Below, one piece after another: positions 6,396 through 13,187 of a DNA stretch of 15,699 nt. The DNA is from Candidatus Poribacteria bacterium. Its GTDB lineage: Bacteria; Poribacteria; WGA-4E; WGA-3G. Numbering within the stretch: the stretch's first letter is position 1; every line of letters begins with the position of its first letter. The translations under genes were made by a program, and so were the position numbers. The notes beneath the pieces are model-generated. The model saw only the letters and a program-made list of their open reading frames with translations, had not been told where the DNA came from and ran no database searches. The stretch lies in assembly GCA_009835515.1 (NCBI GenBank), contig VXXH01000769.1, positions 1 through 15,699 of the forward strand, in the 5' to 3' direction.

Positions 6396-7538
6396 TCAAC
6401 GCTTTGGCACGACTCGCCAGCGTGTATTCATACCTGCTGAGATATGGTCCGCGACATGGCAATGATAAAGCCAGTTGCCGGGTGTTTTGGCTATCATGTC
6501 CACAGTAACCATAGTACCGGGAAGCAATTCTACAACATCGGTACGTTTCCCAGCGTTTAGCACAGTCTGACCGTGCCAGTGCGCGGTGTGCATATCGACT
6601 TCAGTGCCTAACCCGATAAGATACCACCGTACGCGATCGTGTTGTTCAACTTCCAGACCTTTCAGATTTCCGAAGATAAATCCGTTAATCGCGTGTTTGA
6701 GATTTCCCTCTTCCGCTTCTTCAGGGGAGTCATAAGCCTCGCTTTGCTGGCTTTCGACGATTTTTCGGTCATTTTCGTTGAAGATGAGAAACAGTGTCGT
6801 GAACGCTTTGTCAATATCTTTAGGGCGCGGATCATCCGGTGCGCGTTCCATCCCCTTTTTAGTGACGACAACCGTGCCGATTAAGCCATCATAGACTTCG
6901 GTAACGGCATCAACGTGGGAGTGATAAAGCCAGACGATAGAGGAGGGATCGTTCGGACCGGGGGCAGCATCGCTGTCTGCCTCCCAGTGGTAAGTGAACA
7001 TGCTCCCCGGTTTCACGAAGGCACCGGATCCTTTCATGTCTGCACCTTCGTTGTTTTCATCATATTGTAACCCGTGAACGTGGATACTAAGGGGTTTGTC
7101 GGCGCGATTGAGGAAATGCACCTTTACGCTGTCGCCTTCAACAGCGTGCAGTTGCGGCCCGAGAATCCCCATCCACATAGGTTGTTCAACTTGTGTTGCG
7201 TAGGTGTTATCGGTGTATTGAATGTATCTATATTTTTCATAGATGAGTGCTTTGCCCCAAACGTCCAATCCCATATTGGGTCTGATGAGATTTTGTCCGC
7301 TGGGTGCGTAGTTCCATTCGACTTTCTCAGCAGCGATCCAATATTCTCGCGTTGCAGCTTCAGCAGTGAGGGTGAAGAAGCACAGCATCATACCGATAAA
7401 AACGAGAAATATGTCGGATGTAAATTGTGGATTTCTGGCATTAGAGAGGGGAAGTAATTTACGCTTGTCTTGTGACCAGCCTGCATTCATGATATTGAGA
7501 CTCATTTTCAGATAATAAGACTTTAAAGCAAATCTCAT
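6396..7538 (-). CDS. Two-domain multicopper oxidase, putative ferroxidase
   Basis: This is a secreted copper oxidase of 380 residues with two cupredoxin domains. Copper ligand motifs are complete for one trinuclear centre: HVHG (H153, H155), HSH (H206, H208), HTAHWHG (H317, H320, H322) and HCHVADHISAGM (H359, C360, H361, H365, M370). Type 1 copper ligands occur only in the second domain; in domain 1 the Cys is replaced by Ser207. This is the arrangement of short two-domain laccase-like enzymes, which act as trimers. The WLYHSHV and DGLIGTVVV segments recall ceruloplasmin. A hydrophobic stretch at about 43-58 followed by AEA looks like a signal sequence with a long N-region. The ATG at 7538 lies about 30 bp after the predicted transcription start, but later ATGs at 7505 and 7490 are possible. 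Position ahead of Fe(III) transport genes supports oxidation of Fe(II). Phenol or copper oxidation cannot be excluded. Confidence 0.88.
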   Translation of the reverse strand: MRFALKSYYLKMSLNIMNAGWSQDKRKLLPLSNARNPQFTSDIFLVFIGMMLCFFTLTAEAATREYWIAAEKVEWNYAPSGQNLIRPNMGLDVWGKALIYEKYRYIQYTDNTYATQVEQPMWMGILGPQLHAVEGDSVKVHFLNRADKPLSIHVHGLQYDENNEGADMKGSGAFVKPGSMFTYHWEADSDAAPGPNDPSSIVWLYHSHVDAVTEVYDGLIGTVVVTKKGMERAPDDPRPKDIDKAFTTLFLIFNENDRKIVESQQSEAYDSPEEAEEGNLKHAINGFIFGNLKGLEVEQHDRVRWYLIGLGTEVDMHTAHWHGQTVLNAGKRTDVVELLPGTMVTVDMIAKTPGNWLYHCHVADHISAGMNTRWRVVPKR

Positions 7539-7574
7539 AAAGAGCTAAACCTCAATGGGCTAAATTTGCATTCA

Positions 7575-7603
7575 ATTATACCACACTGGATAGGCGATGT
7601 CAA
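7575..7603 (-). promoter_or_regulatory. Consensus sigma70-type promoter for the oxidase-iron transport operon
   Basis: On the minus strand a perfect TTGACA (7603-7598) is followed by 17 bases and a perfect TATAAT (7580-7575), with TGG directly before the -10 (extended form). Transcription would start near 7568, giving a leader of about 30 nt before ATG 7538. The bases around the -10 contain TTG-CATT-CAA, a weak inverted repeat, but no recognisable Fur box. Confidence 0.75.
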
Positions 7604-7638
7604 AAAAATCTCGGTTATCGAAATCAAATTGCTGTTCT

Positions 7639-7655
7639 CGCGCTCAGTCTGCGCG
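7639..7655. terminator. GC hairpin just after dppC, possible terminator
   Basis: CGCGC (7639-7643) and GCGCG (7651-7655) pair around a 7-nt loop, starting 9 bp after the dppC stop. A T run (GTTTTCTT) follows only on the plus side, so for the minus-strand dppC transcript it is a hairpin without a U tract. It lies between dppC and the promoter of the oxidase operon, a sensible place for a transcript end. Confidence 0.3.
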
Positions 7656-7663
7656 CGTTTTCT

Positions 7664-8518
7664 TCAATCTATTTGTGGATCTAAGGCATCTCGGAGGGCG
7701 TCTCCGAGGAGGTTGAAGCCTAAGACAATAAGGAAGATAGCGACACCGGGAGCGGTGACAGCTAAAGGCGCGCGGCGAATAAGATCTCGGTTTTCGTTAA
7801 GCATTGCGCCCCATTCAGGTTCGCCGATTTCTGCGCCGAGTCCTAAGAAACTGAGTCCTGCTGCATCTAAAATGGCGGCACCGATCCCTAAGGTTGCTTG
7901 GACAATCAACGGGGCAAGGCAGTTCGGGAGGACAGTGGTAAGAAGGATACGGCTGTTGCTGGCACCAATCACCTTCGCGGCGGTAACATAGTCTAATTCG
8001 CGAACTTTAAGAACTGCGGCGCGCAGGATCCGAGCATATTGTGGGATATAGACGATTGATACAGCGATAATCGCATTTGTAAGACTTTGCCCCAGAATCG
8101 TCACAATAACCATTGCGAGCAGGATACTCGGCATCGCAAGCATCATATCCATTATGCGCATAATCAGGTTGTCAATTCGTCCACCGTAGTAACCAGCGAC
8201 TGCGCCAAATAGTGTGCCAAACCCAACGGAAAAGGTCATCGCGATGAGTCCAACCTTCAGAGAAATACGGGTACCATAGACAATCCTGCTGAAAATGTCG
8301 CGTCCGACCTTATCGGTGCCGAGGTAGTGCGAAGCGGATCCACCTTGGAGGCGTTCAACGATATTGGCTTGTCTTGGGTCGTGTGTTGCGATAAGCGGTG
8401 CAAAGATGGCAACGAGCATAAAAAATAGGATAATGGATGCGCCGATAGTAGCGGAACGGTGTTTTAAGAGTTTCCGAAAGATATGTTGTTGGCTGCTGGC
8501 GGTTATTGAAGTGTTCAT
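7664..8518 (-). CDS. dppC: Dipeptide/oligopeptide-type ABC transporter permease DppC
   Basis: This is the second permease subunit of a DppBCDF/OppBCDF-type importer, 284 residues, normal length. The first transmembrane helix lies at about 24-43, followed by the characteristic periplasmic stretch HYLGTDKVGRDIFSRIVYG at 64-82. Four to five further helices follow, and the ATPase-contacting EAA loop is at about 176-199 (TAAKVIGASNSRILLTTVLP). The C-terminus, LLGDALRDALDP, is typical of the subunit. The ATG overlaps the dppB stop by four bases (ATGA), indicating translational coupling. The transported ligand cannot be told from permeases alone; dipeptides, oligopeptides, nickel or sugars are all used by this family. 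No binding protein or ATPase gene is adjacent. Confidence 0.93.
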   Translation of the reverse strand: MNTSITASSQQHIFRKLLKHRSATIGASIILFFMLVAIFAPLIATHDPRQANIVERLQGGSASHYLGTDKVGRDIFSRIVYGTRISLKVGLIAMTFSVGFGTLFGAVAGYYGGRIDNLIMRIMDMMLAMPSILLAMVIVTILGQSLTNAIIAVSIVYIPQYARILRAAVLKVRELDYVTAAKVIGASNSRILLTTVLPNCLAPLIVQATLGIGAAILDAAGLSFLGLGAEIGEPEWGAMLNENRDLIRRAPLAVTAPGVAIFLIVLGFNLLGDALRDALDPQID

Positions 8519-9537
8519 TTCGCTTCGTCTCCTACTCGGATACGCGGGTCGAAGTAGGCATACAACATATCCACGATAAGATTAACAAGCATAAAGACGG
8601 TTGCGACAAAAAGCACGCCACCTTGTACGGCACGGACATCGCGAGCCTCCACCGCGGCACGCAACCATGAACCGAGTCCGGGCCAAGAAAAGATATGTTC
8701 GGTTAAAATCGCGCCACCCAGCAGATAGCCGAATTCTAAGCCGATAACCGTCAAGACAGGCACCATACTATTTTTCATGGCGTGCTTGCTGATAACTTTC
8801 CACCGCGGTAAACCTTTCGCATAAGCCGTCGTAATATACGGCTGATTTAGCACTTCAAGCAGGCTGGAACGGGTCATCCGGGCAATAATCGCTAATGGGA
8901 TAGTGCCTAATGTAATTGCGGGGAGGATGAGATGGACAATGGCACTCTTAAAAGCGGCGTAGTTTCCTGTCAGCAGTGTATCAATAAGATAAAATCCAGT
9001 GCGTGTCTGAACATCTAAATCCAAGATGACATCCAACCGGCCACTGCTTGGTAGTATTGGAAGGAAATAGGAAAAAAGGAGAATGAGCATAAGTCCGAGC
9101 CAGAAGATTGGCATGGAGATGCCAGCCAGGGATACCGACATGGAGAAGTAATCCAAAAACGTTCCACGCGAGATAGCGGCAATAATGCCAGCAGCGATGC
9201 CGAATATAATCGAAAATGCCATTGCTGCGAGGGTTAATTCAGCCGTTGCCGGGAAATAGCGTTTGATTTCATCAACCACGGGTTGTTTCGTTTTAAAGGA
9301 GCGTCCAAAGTCGAGATGTGCGGCATCCCATAAGAATTTAGCGTATTGGTGGTATAGCGGTTTGTCGAGTCCCATTTCCGCCCGCAGTTCGGCGAGTGCT
9401 TTTTCGGTGGCACGTTCTCCCAAAATAGCGACAGCAGCATCGCCCGGAATGAGATGCACCATCAGGAAAACGAGGAGCGATACCGCTAATAGGGACAAAC
9501 CGATCGAAAGAAAACGCTGGAGGAGATAAGAGAGCAA
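8515..9537 (-). CDS. dppB: Dipeptide/oligopeptide-type ABC transporter permease DppB
   Basis: This is the first permease subunit, 340 residues. It opens with the family's usual N-terminus (LSYLLQRFL, then a helix ending VHLIPGD at about 27-33), has the E/A-rich periplasmic segment and MGLDKPL, and carries the cytoplasmic EAA loop at about 235-260 (ITTAYAKGLPRWKVISKHAM). It ends DPRIRVGDEAK, with DPRIR typical. The start is TTG at 9537. GAAGG eight bases upstream and the perfect fit to family N-termini make this non-ATG start convincing. It overlaps dppC by four bases. The usual first gene of such operons, the binding protein, is absent: the upstream neighbour is an HTH-hydrolase fusion 143 bp away. 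The system is therefore incomplete here and probably draws on partners encoded elsewhere. Confidence 0.93.
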   Translation of the reverse strand: MLSYLLQRFLSIGLSLLAVSLLVFLMVHLIPGDAAVAILGERATEKALAELRAEMGLDKPLYHQYAKFLWDAAHLDFGRSFKTKQPVVDEIKRYFPATAELTLAAMAFSIIFGIAAGIIAAISRGTFLDYFSMSVSLAGISMPIFWLGLMLILLFSYFLPILPSSGRLDVILDLDVQTRTGFYLIDTLLTGNYAAFKSAIVHLILPAITLGTIPLAIIARMTRSSLLEVLNQPYITTAYAKGLPRWKVISKHAMKNSMVPVLTVIGLEFGYLLGGAILTEHIFSWPGLGSWLRAAVEARDVRAVQGGVLFVATVFMLVNLIVDMLYAYFDPRIRVGDEAK

Positions 9538-9626
9538 AAGTTGAACCTTCTGTGAGTGGTGCCACCTACATGCTATTGATAGACCCCATCTTCCTTTTCA
9601 ATCCAAGGTGGGTTCATTTACCCGAA

Positions 9627-9695
9627 AACCCATTTTTCGACAGCGATGAAAACGATCTGCGGAGGCCCAGGGTTTAAAAATTAGAAAAATGGGTT
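9627..9695. repeat. 12-bp perfect inverted repeat spanning the end of the HTH-MBL gene
   Basis: AACCCATTTTTC at 9627-9638 and its exact complement GAAAAATGGGTT at 9684-9695 are separated by 45 bp. The right arm encodes the last residues (NPFF) of the hydrolase and adjoins its stop codon; the left arm is intergenic. A transcript would fold the stop codon region into a long stem-loop. The remainder of the 143-bp gap before dppB shows no strong promoter. Confidence 0.45.
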
Positions 9696-10508
9696 GTGCA
9701 GTTTTTCCTCACCGACGGTGGTGGAGGGACCGTGTCCCGGAAAAAGCCTCACTATATCTGGAAGTGACAACAAATTATCACGCACGCTCTCAATTTCATC
9801 CTGATAGGAGATGTTAGGTCCACCGACGGAACCCGCGAAGATCGCGTCGCCGACGAATGCTACGTTCTGCGTGAGAAAACTACACCCACCAGTTGTATGT
9901 CCGGGTGTATTGACAACACTGACCATAAGCTCACCGACAGAGAGAACATCTCCATGAATGACTTCATGCAATTTGTTGTTGCTCTGTGGTTTCGGTTCGT
10001 TCTTATGGATGTAGGTCTCACATCCGGTTTCGGTTTGAAGCTGCGATAATCCATCAGTATGGTCGCTATGGGCGTGTGTCAGGAGTATCGTCGTCGGATT
10101 CACATTCCGAGCATCGAGCTGTTCCAAGATGAGTTCTGGATGCGCGGCAGTGTCAATAATCGTGGCATCGTCGGTGGCTTTGCAGATCAAAAGATAGGCG
10201 TTGACGGGCCACCCTCCGACGGGCGCGCTAATTGTGATAACCTCAAGGTTTGCGTCGTCCGTCTGCTGGGGGGGTTCGGGTTCCCACTGTTCTGTGGCGA
10301 TATCAAGCAACTTGGCACCGTCCAAATTCAGGACTTCTGCGAGCCGAAAAACTTGCGTTTCTGTCGGTTTTAAGGTATACTGTTCCATACGCGCAAGTTC
10401 TGCTTCTGTGATACCTGCAGCGGTAGCGATTTCGCTGTGAGATAGGTTTTGCCCGCGTCGGGCTTTACCGATAATGTCACCAAATTCGTCTTCAAGTGTG
10501 TATGCCAT
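9681..10508 (-). CDS. XRE-type HTH fused to a metallo-beta-lactamase fold hydrolase
   Basis: This 275-residue protein joins two domains. Residues about 8-72 form an XRE/Cro-like helix-turn-helix (NLSHSEIATAAGITEAELAR, then the QVFRLAEVLNL helix). After a Pro/Gln-rich linker (about 74-85), residues 86-275 form a metallo-beta-lactamase hydrolase of the glyoxalase II-like type. Its metal ligands are complete: THAHSDH (H145, H147, D149, H150), H204 in TPGHTTGG, D221 in GDAIFAGSVG and H259 in FPGHGPST. The spacing to the last His fits small thioesterase or persulfide-dioxygenase-like members. ATG 10508 has AAGGAG nine bases upstream. The HTH could make it a substrate-sensing regulator, but DNA binding is inferred. 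Its substrate is unknown. It stands divergent to the Uma2/glycosidase cluster, with 99 bp between starts. Confidence 0.85.
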   Translation of the reverse strand: MAYTLEDEFGDIIGKARRGQNLSHSEIATAAGITEAELARMEQYTLKPTETQVFRLAEVLNLDGAKLLDIATEQWEPEPPQQTDDANLEVITISAPVGGWPVNAYLLICKATDDATIIDTAAHPELILEQLDARNVNPTTILLTHAHSDHTDGLSQLQTETGCETYIHKNEPKPQSNNKLHEVIHGDVLSVGELMVSVVNTPGHTTGGCSFLTQNVAFVGDAIFAGSVGGPNISYQDEIESVRDNLLSLPDIVRLFPGHGPSTTVGEEKLHNPFF

Positions 10509-10543
10509 GGTGGTGTTCTCCTTACTTTATTGGTCTAAGGAAC

Positions 10544-10572
10544 ATTATAACAAAAAACGCAGTGTGATGCAA
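10544..10572 (-). promoter_or_regulatory. Promoter candidate for the HTH-MBL gene
   Basis: On the minus strand a perfect TATAAT (10549-10544) stands 17 bp after TTGCAT (10572-10567), which matches the -35 consensus at three of six positions. It would start transcription near 10537, about 29 nt before the ATG. In this 99-bp divergent region I cannot identify an equally clear plus-strand promoter for the first Uma2 gene. Confidence 0.55.
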
Positions 10573-10607
10573 TTGAAATAGGTAGCATCGAAGCAGGAGA
10601 GATTCTG

Positions 10608-11180
10608 ATGGACATTCCGAAAAATGGATATGAACAAGCAGCAATATCCCTCGCGCCCATAGAAACTGATATGACGTTAGAGGATTTCCTTCAGAGCGAT
10701 TTGGAGGGCTATGAATATTTTAACGGATCATTAATACCTATAGCACCAACGACAATGGAGCACGGTGAAATTAGTATGAATATTGGTATCTTTTTAGGTT
10801 TGCATATTCGGGAGAATCAGCTGGGACGTTTGTATATGACGGGTACAGACTTTAAATTGGGCGACCAATTAGTAAAGCCAGATGTCGCGTTTGTGGCGAC
10901 AGCGAGGTTGCCTGAGAACAAGCGTCAAGCATCCCCTGTAGCACCGGACCTCGCTGTTGAAGTCGTCTCACCAACAGATCTTCAGTATCATGTTATTGAA
11001 AAGACTTTCGCCTATCTGAACGCGGGAACCCGTCTCGTCTGGGTGATTGAACCTGTCGCAAAAACGGTGACAGTGTATCGTTCTCAAACAGACATCAAAA
11101 CACTCACCTACGAGGATACACTCACCGGTGAAGATGTCGTCGAAGGATTTTCATGTCAAGTTTCACAACTTTTTGAATAG
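10608..11180 (+). CDS. Uma2 family PD-(D/E)XK nuclease-like protein, copy 1
   Basis: This is a 190-residue member of the Uma2 (formerly DUF820) family, with a restriction-endonuclease-like fold. Family members are often numerous in one genome and none has a well-established target. The opening MTLEDFL..DLEGYEY segment, the catalytic-type D92 (KPDVAFV), E118 (DLAVEVVSPTD) and K132 (EK, followed by YLNAGTRLVWVI) are present, so the active site looks intact. ATG 10608 has AGGAGA eight bases upstream. It is the first gene of a tightly spaced plus-strand cluster, 41 bp before copy 2. By hand count it is about 64 % identical to copy 3 over 190 ungapped residues, with the leader peptide ...PIETDMTLE and the C-terminal 48 residues most alike. 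A nuclease role is inferred from the fold; a non-nuclease role is possible. Confidence 0.88.
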   Translation: MDIPKNGYEQAAISLAPIETDMTLEDFLQSDLEGYEYFNGSLIPIAPTTMEHGEISMNIGIFLGLHIRENQLGRLYMTGTDFKLGDQLVKPDVAFVATARLPENKRQASPVAPDLAVEVVSPTDLQYHVIEKTFAYLNAGTRLVWVIEPVAKTVTVYRSQTDIKTLTYEDTLTGEDVVEGFSCQVSQLFE

Positions 11181-11221
11181 ATAGTATTGAAACAAGGTAA
11201 ACGAATTGCGGAGGATTGAAA

Positions 11222-11788
11222 ATGAGACAACAGGACGCTCACGGAGTCACCCAAGAAATACTTCCACCTCCCAAGAAGATGACGCTTGAAGAGTTTCTTG
11301 AGAGTGATTTAGAAGGATACGAATACGTGAAAGGGGAATTAATACCGATGCCACCCACATCAGGAGCACATGGCGAGATTAGTTCTAATATACACTGGTA
11401 CCTATACTCACATGTTCGCGCGAATCAACTGGGGCGTCTGTATATAGCCGACACCGGTTTCCAGATTGGTGAACGGGTGTTGATGCCCGATATCGCGTTT
11501 GTTTCTACAGCGAGATTACCTGATGATAGACAAAAAGCGTTCTCCATACCCCCAGACCTGGCCGTAGAAGTCGTTTCTCGGACAGACATATTGCATCGTG
11601 TTGAGGAAAAGGCATTTGCCTATCTGGAAGCAGGTACCCGAATCGTCTGGGTGCTCAAACCTGTATCGGAGACGGTAATGGTCTACCGTTCTAAAACAGA
11701 CATTAGGGTACTGACATGTGAAGATACACTCACGGGTGAAGATGTCGTTGAAGGGTTTTCGTGTCAAGTCGCACAACTTTTTGAATAA
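11222..11788 (+). CDS. Uma2 family PD-(D/E)XK nuclease-like protein, copy 2
   Basis: This is a second Uma2 paralogue, 188 residues from ATG 11222, which has GGAGG seven bases upstream. A TTG six bases earlier (11216) is in frame but lies only one base from that ribosome binding site. The fold landmarks are kept: MTLEEFLESDLEGYEYVKGE, MPDIAFV, DLAVEVVS and EKAFAYLEAGTRIVWV. One difference is notable: the common SPTD after the catalytic Glu is SRTD here. The N-terminal 20 residues differ from those of copies 1 and 3, while the central segment around LPDDRQKAFSIPPDLAVE is nearly identical to copy 3 (32 of 40 residues by hand). The gene is followed after 41 bp by the isomerase-like gene. Function is unknown beyond the nuclease-like fold. 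Confidence 0.88.
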   Translation: MRQQDAHGVTQEILPPPKKMTLEEFLESDLEGYEYVKGELIPMPPTSGAHGEISSNIHWYLYSHVRANQLGRLYIADTGFQIGERVLMPDIAFVSTARLPDDRQKAFSIPPDLAVEVVSRTDILHRVEEKAFAYLEAGTRIVWVLKPVSETVMVYRSKTDIRVLTCEDTLTGEDVVEGFSCQVAQLFE

Positions 11789-11796
11789 GGAGGAGG

Positions 11797-11817
11797 CGGG
11801 CGAAGCTTGCAAGCCCG
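11797..11817 (+). promoter_or_regulatory. Hairpin between a strong SD-like tract and the isomerase start
   Basis: CGGGC (11797-11801) pairs with GCCCG (11813-11817) around an 11-nt loop. Immediately before it is GGAGGAGG (11789-11796), which overlaps the Uma2 copy 2 stop region but is 33 nt from the isomerase ATG at 11830. That gene has no good ribosome binding site directly before it. Folding the hairpin would bring the two within about 12 nt. Confidence 0.3.
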
Positions 11818-11829
11818 TAAAACTAAAGT

Positions 11830-12588
11830 ATGAAGCTTGGTTTAGTTACGTATAACATGGCGAAGGATTGGGATATTCCCACGATCATTGAAAAATGTGT
11901 AGAGACAGGGTTTGCGGGTGTGGAATTGCGGACAACGCATGCCCACGGTGTTGAAGTCGAACTCTCGGCAAGTGAACGCGCAGCAGTAAAAAAACAATTC
12001 GACGATTCCCCGATTGAGATTGCAGGCTTAGGTTCAGCATTTGACTACCATTCTGTAGATCAGGATGCGGTTCGACAAAATATAGAAGGCACGAAGGTCT
12101 ATTCTCAACTCGCGGCAGATGTCGGTGCACCCGGTGTGAAAGTGCGTCCGAATGGGTTACCTGACGAAGTGCCTGTCGAAAAGACACTGGAACAGATCGG
12201 GTTGGCGCTGCGCGAGTGTGGCGAATTTGCTGCCGACCTCGGCGTACAAATTCGGTTAGAAGTACACGGCGGTGGCACCTCCGAACTCCGACATATCCGC
12301 ACAATTATTGATGTTGCTGACCACGGCAACGTCTACGTCTGCTGGAATTCTAATTTCGGTGAAGTGGAAAACGGAACCATTAAAAACAACTTTGACCTCG
12401 TCAAAGGGAAAATCGGCTTAGTACATATTACGGAACTCCATCGCCGTGAGTATCCGTGGCGGGAACTCTTTACATCGCTGAAAGCGTCCGGGTATACAGG
12501 CTACACGCTCGCAGAAATCGCTGGTAGTTCTGATCCCGTGCGCGTGATGAATTTTTATCGGGCGTTGTGGGAAGAATTAGTCCGATAA
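11830..12588 (+). CDS. Sugar phosphate isomerase/epimerase-like TIM barrel protein
   Basis: This is a 252-residue member of the xylose-isomerase-like/AP endonuclease 2 superfamily, whose members mostly isomerise or epimerise sugars using a bound divalent metal. It starts with the first barrel strand MKLGLVTYNM. Candidate active-site residues in order are E32 (GVELRTTHAHG), E144 and H146 (IRLEVHGGG), N173 (VCWNSNF), H199 (LVHITELHRREYPW) and E229 (YTLAEI). The third metal position is usually Asp in this superfamily and is Asn here. The YPWRELFTSLKASGYTGY ending is typical of the small, secretory-signal-free members. No signal peptide is seen, so it is cytoplasmic. ATG 11830 has no close ribosome binding site. 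It is embedded between Uma2 genes, 14 bp before copy 3, and upstream of a secreted glycosidase candidate, which suggests a role in sugar breakdown. The substrate is unknown. Confidence 0.85.
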   Translation: MKLGLVTYNMAKDWDIPTIIEKCVETGFAGVELRTTHAHGVEVELSASERAAVKKQFDDSPIEIAGLGSAFDYHSVDQDAVRQNIEGTKVYSQLAADVGAPGVKVRPNGLPDEVPVEKTLEQIGLALRECGEFAADLGVQIRLEVHGGGTSELRHIRTIIDVADHGNVYVCWNSNFGEVENGTIKNNFDLVKGKIGLVHITELHRREYPWRELFTSLKASGYTGYTLAEIAGSSDPVRVMNFYRALWEELVR

Positions 12589-12602
12589 AAGGAGGCATTC
12601 TG

Positions 12603-13175
12603 ATGAATATTCTAAAAACTGGTCCGGAACAGGTTGTAATCCCTCCGACACCGATAGAAACCGATATGACGCTTGAGGAAATCCTTGAAAGCGATTTAGA
12701 GGGATATGAATATGTGAAAGGAGAATTAATACCCATGCCACCGACATCTGGCGAACACGGTGATATTAGTGCCAATTTATTTTTATTTTTAGGCACCTAT
12801 GTTCGCGAAAATCAACGGGGACGTGCTTACACATCGGACACCGGTTTTAAGATTGGCGATAGGTTCCTGATACCAGATATTGCGTTCGTTTCGTCAGAAC
12901 GACTGCCAGATGACAGACGTAAAGCGTTCTCCATCCCACCGGATCTGGCTGTTGAAATCGTTTCCCCAACAGATGTTCTGTTCCGTGTCTTTGAAAAGGC
13001 ACTCACCTATCTGAGTGGCGGAACGCAGCTCGTTTGGGTGATTGAACCTGTGGCAAAAACGGTAACGGTGTATCGTTCAGAGACAGATATCAAAGTGCTT
13101 ACACGCGAAGATACACTTACCGGCGAAGATGTCGTCAAAGGATTTTCGTGTAAAATCTCACAGCTTTTTGAATGA
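12603..13175 (+). CDS. Uma2 family PD-(D/E)XK nuclease-like protein, copy 3
   Basis: This is a third Uma2 paralogue, 190 residues. ATG 12603 is chosen because AGGAGG stands seven bases upstream and the start aligns exactly with copy 1; an upstream in-frame extension to 12567 would overlap the isomerase gene. Catalytic-type residues are present (IPDIAFV, DLAVEIVSPTD, FEKALTYL). By hand count it is about 64 % identical to copy 1 and 66 % to copy 2, but unevenly. The N-terminal leader (PIETDMTLEE) and residues 143-159 (LVWVIEPVAKTVTVYRS) match copy 1, the latter exactly, while residues 81-120 match copy 2 far better (32 versus 21 of 40). The gene lies 14 bp after the isomerase gene and 12 bp before the glycosidase candidate. 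The stop region carries the latter's ribosome binding site. Confidence 0.88.
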   Translation: MNILKTGPEQVVIPPTPIETDMTLEEILESDLEGYEYVKGELIPMPPTSGEHGDISANLFLFLGTYVRENQRGRAYTSDTGFKIGDRFLIPDIAFVSSERLPDDRRKAFSIPPDLAVEIVSPTDVLFRVFEKALTYLSGGTQLVWVIEPVAKTVTVYRSETDIKVLTREDTLTGEDVVKGFSCKISQLFE

Positions 13176-13187
13176 GGATAGACAGCA

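Noticed and set aside
7560..7585. Fur box at the oxidase promoter
   Set aside because: The AT-rich sequence matches the 19-bp Fur consensus poorly; only a weak TTG-N4-CAA repeat is visible.
12567..12602. Upstream extension of Uma2 copy 3
   Set aside because: It overlaps the isomerase C-terminus and ignores the AGGAGG placed for ATG 12603, which also aligns with the start of copy 1.
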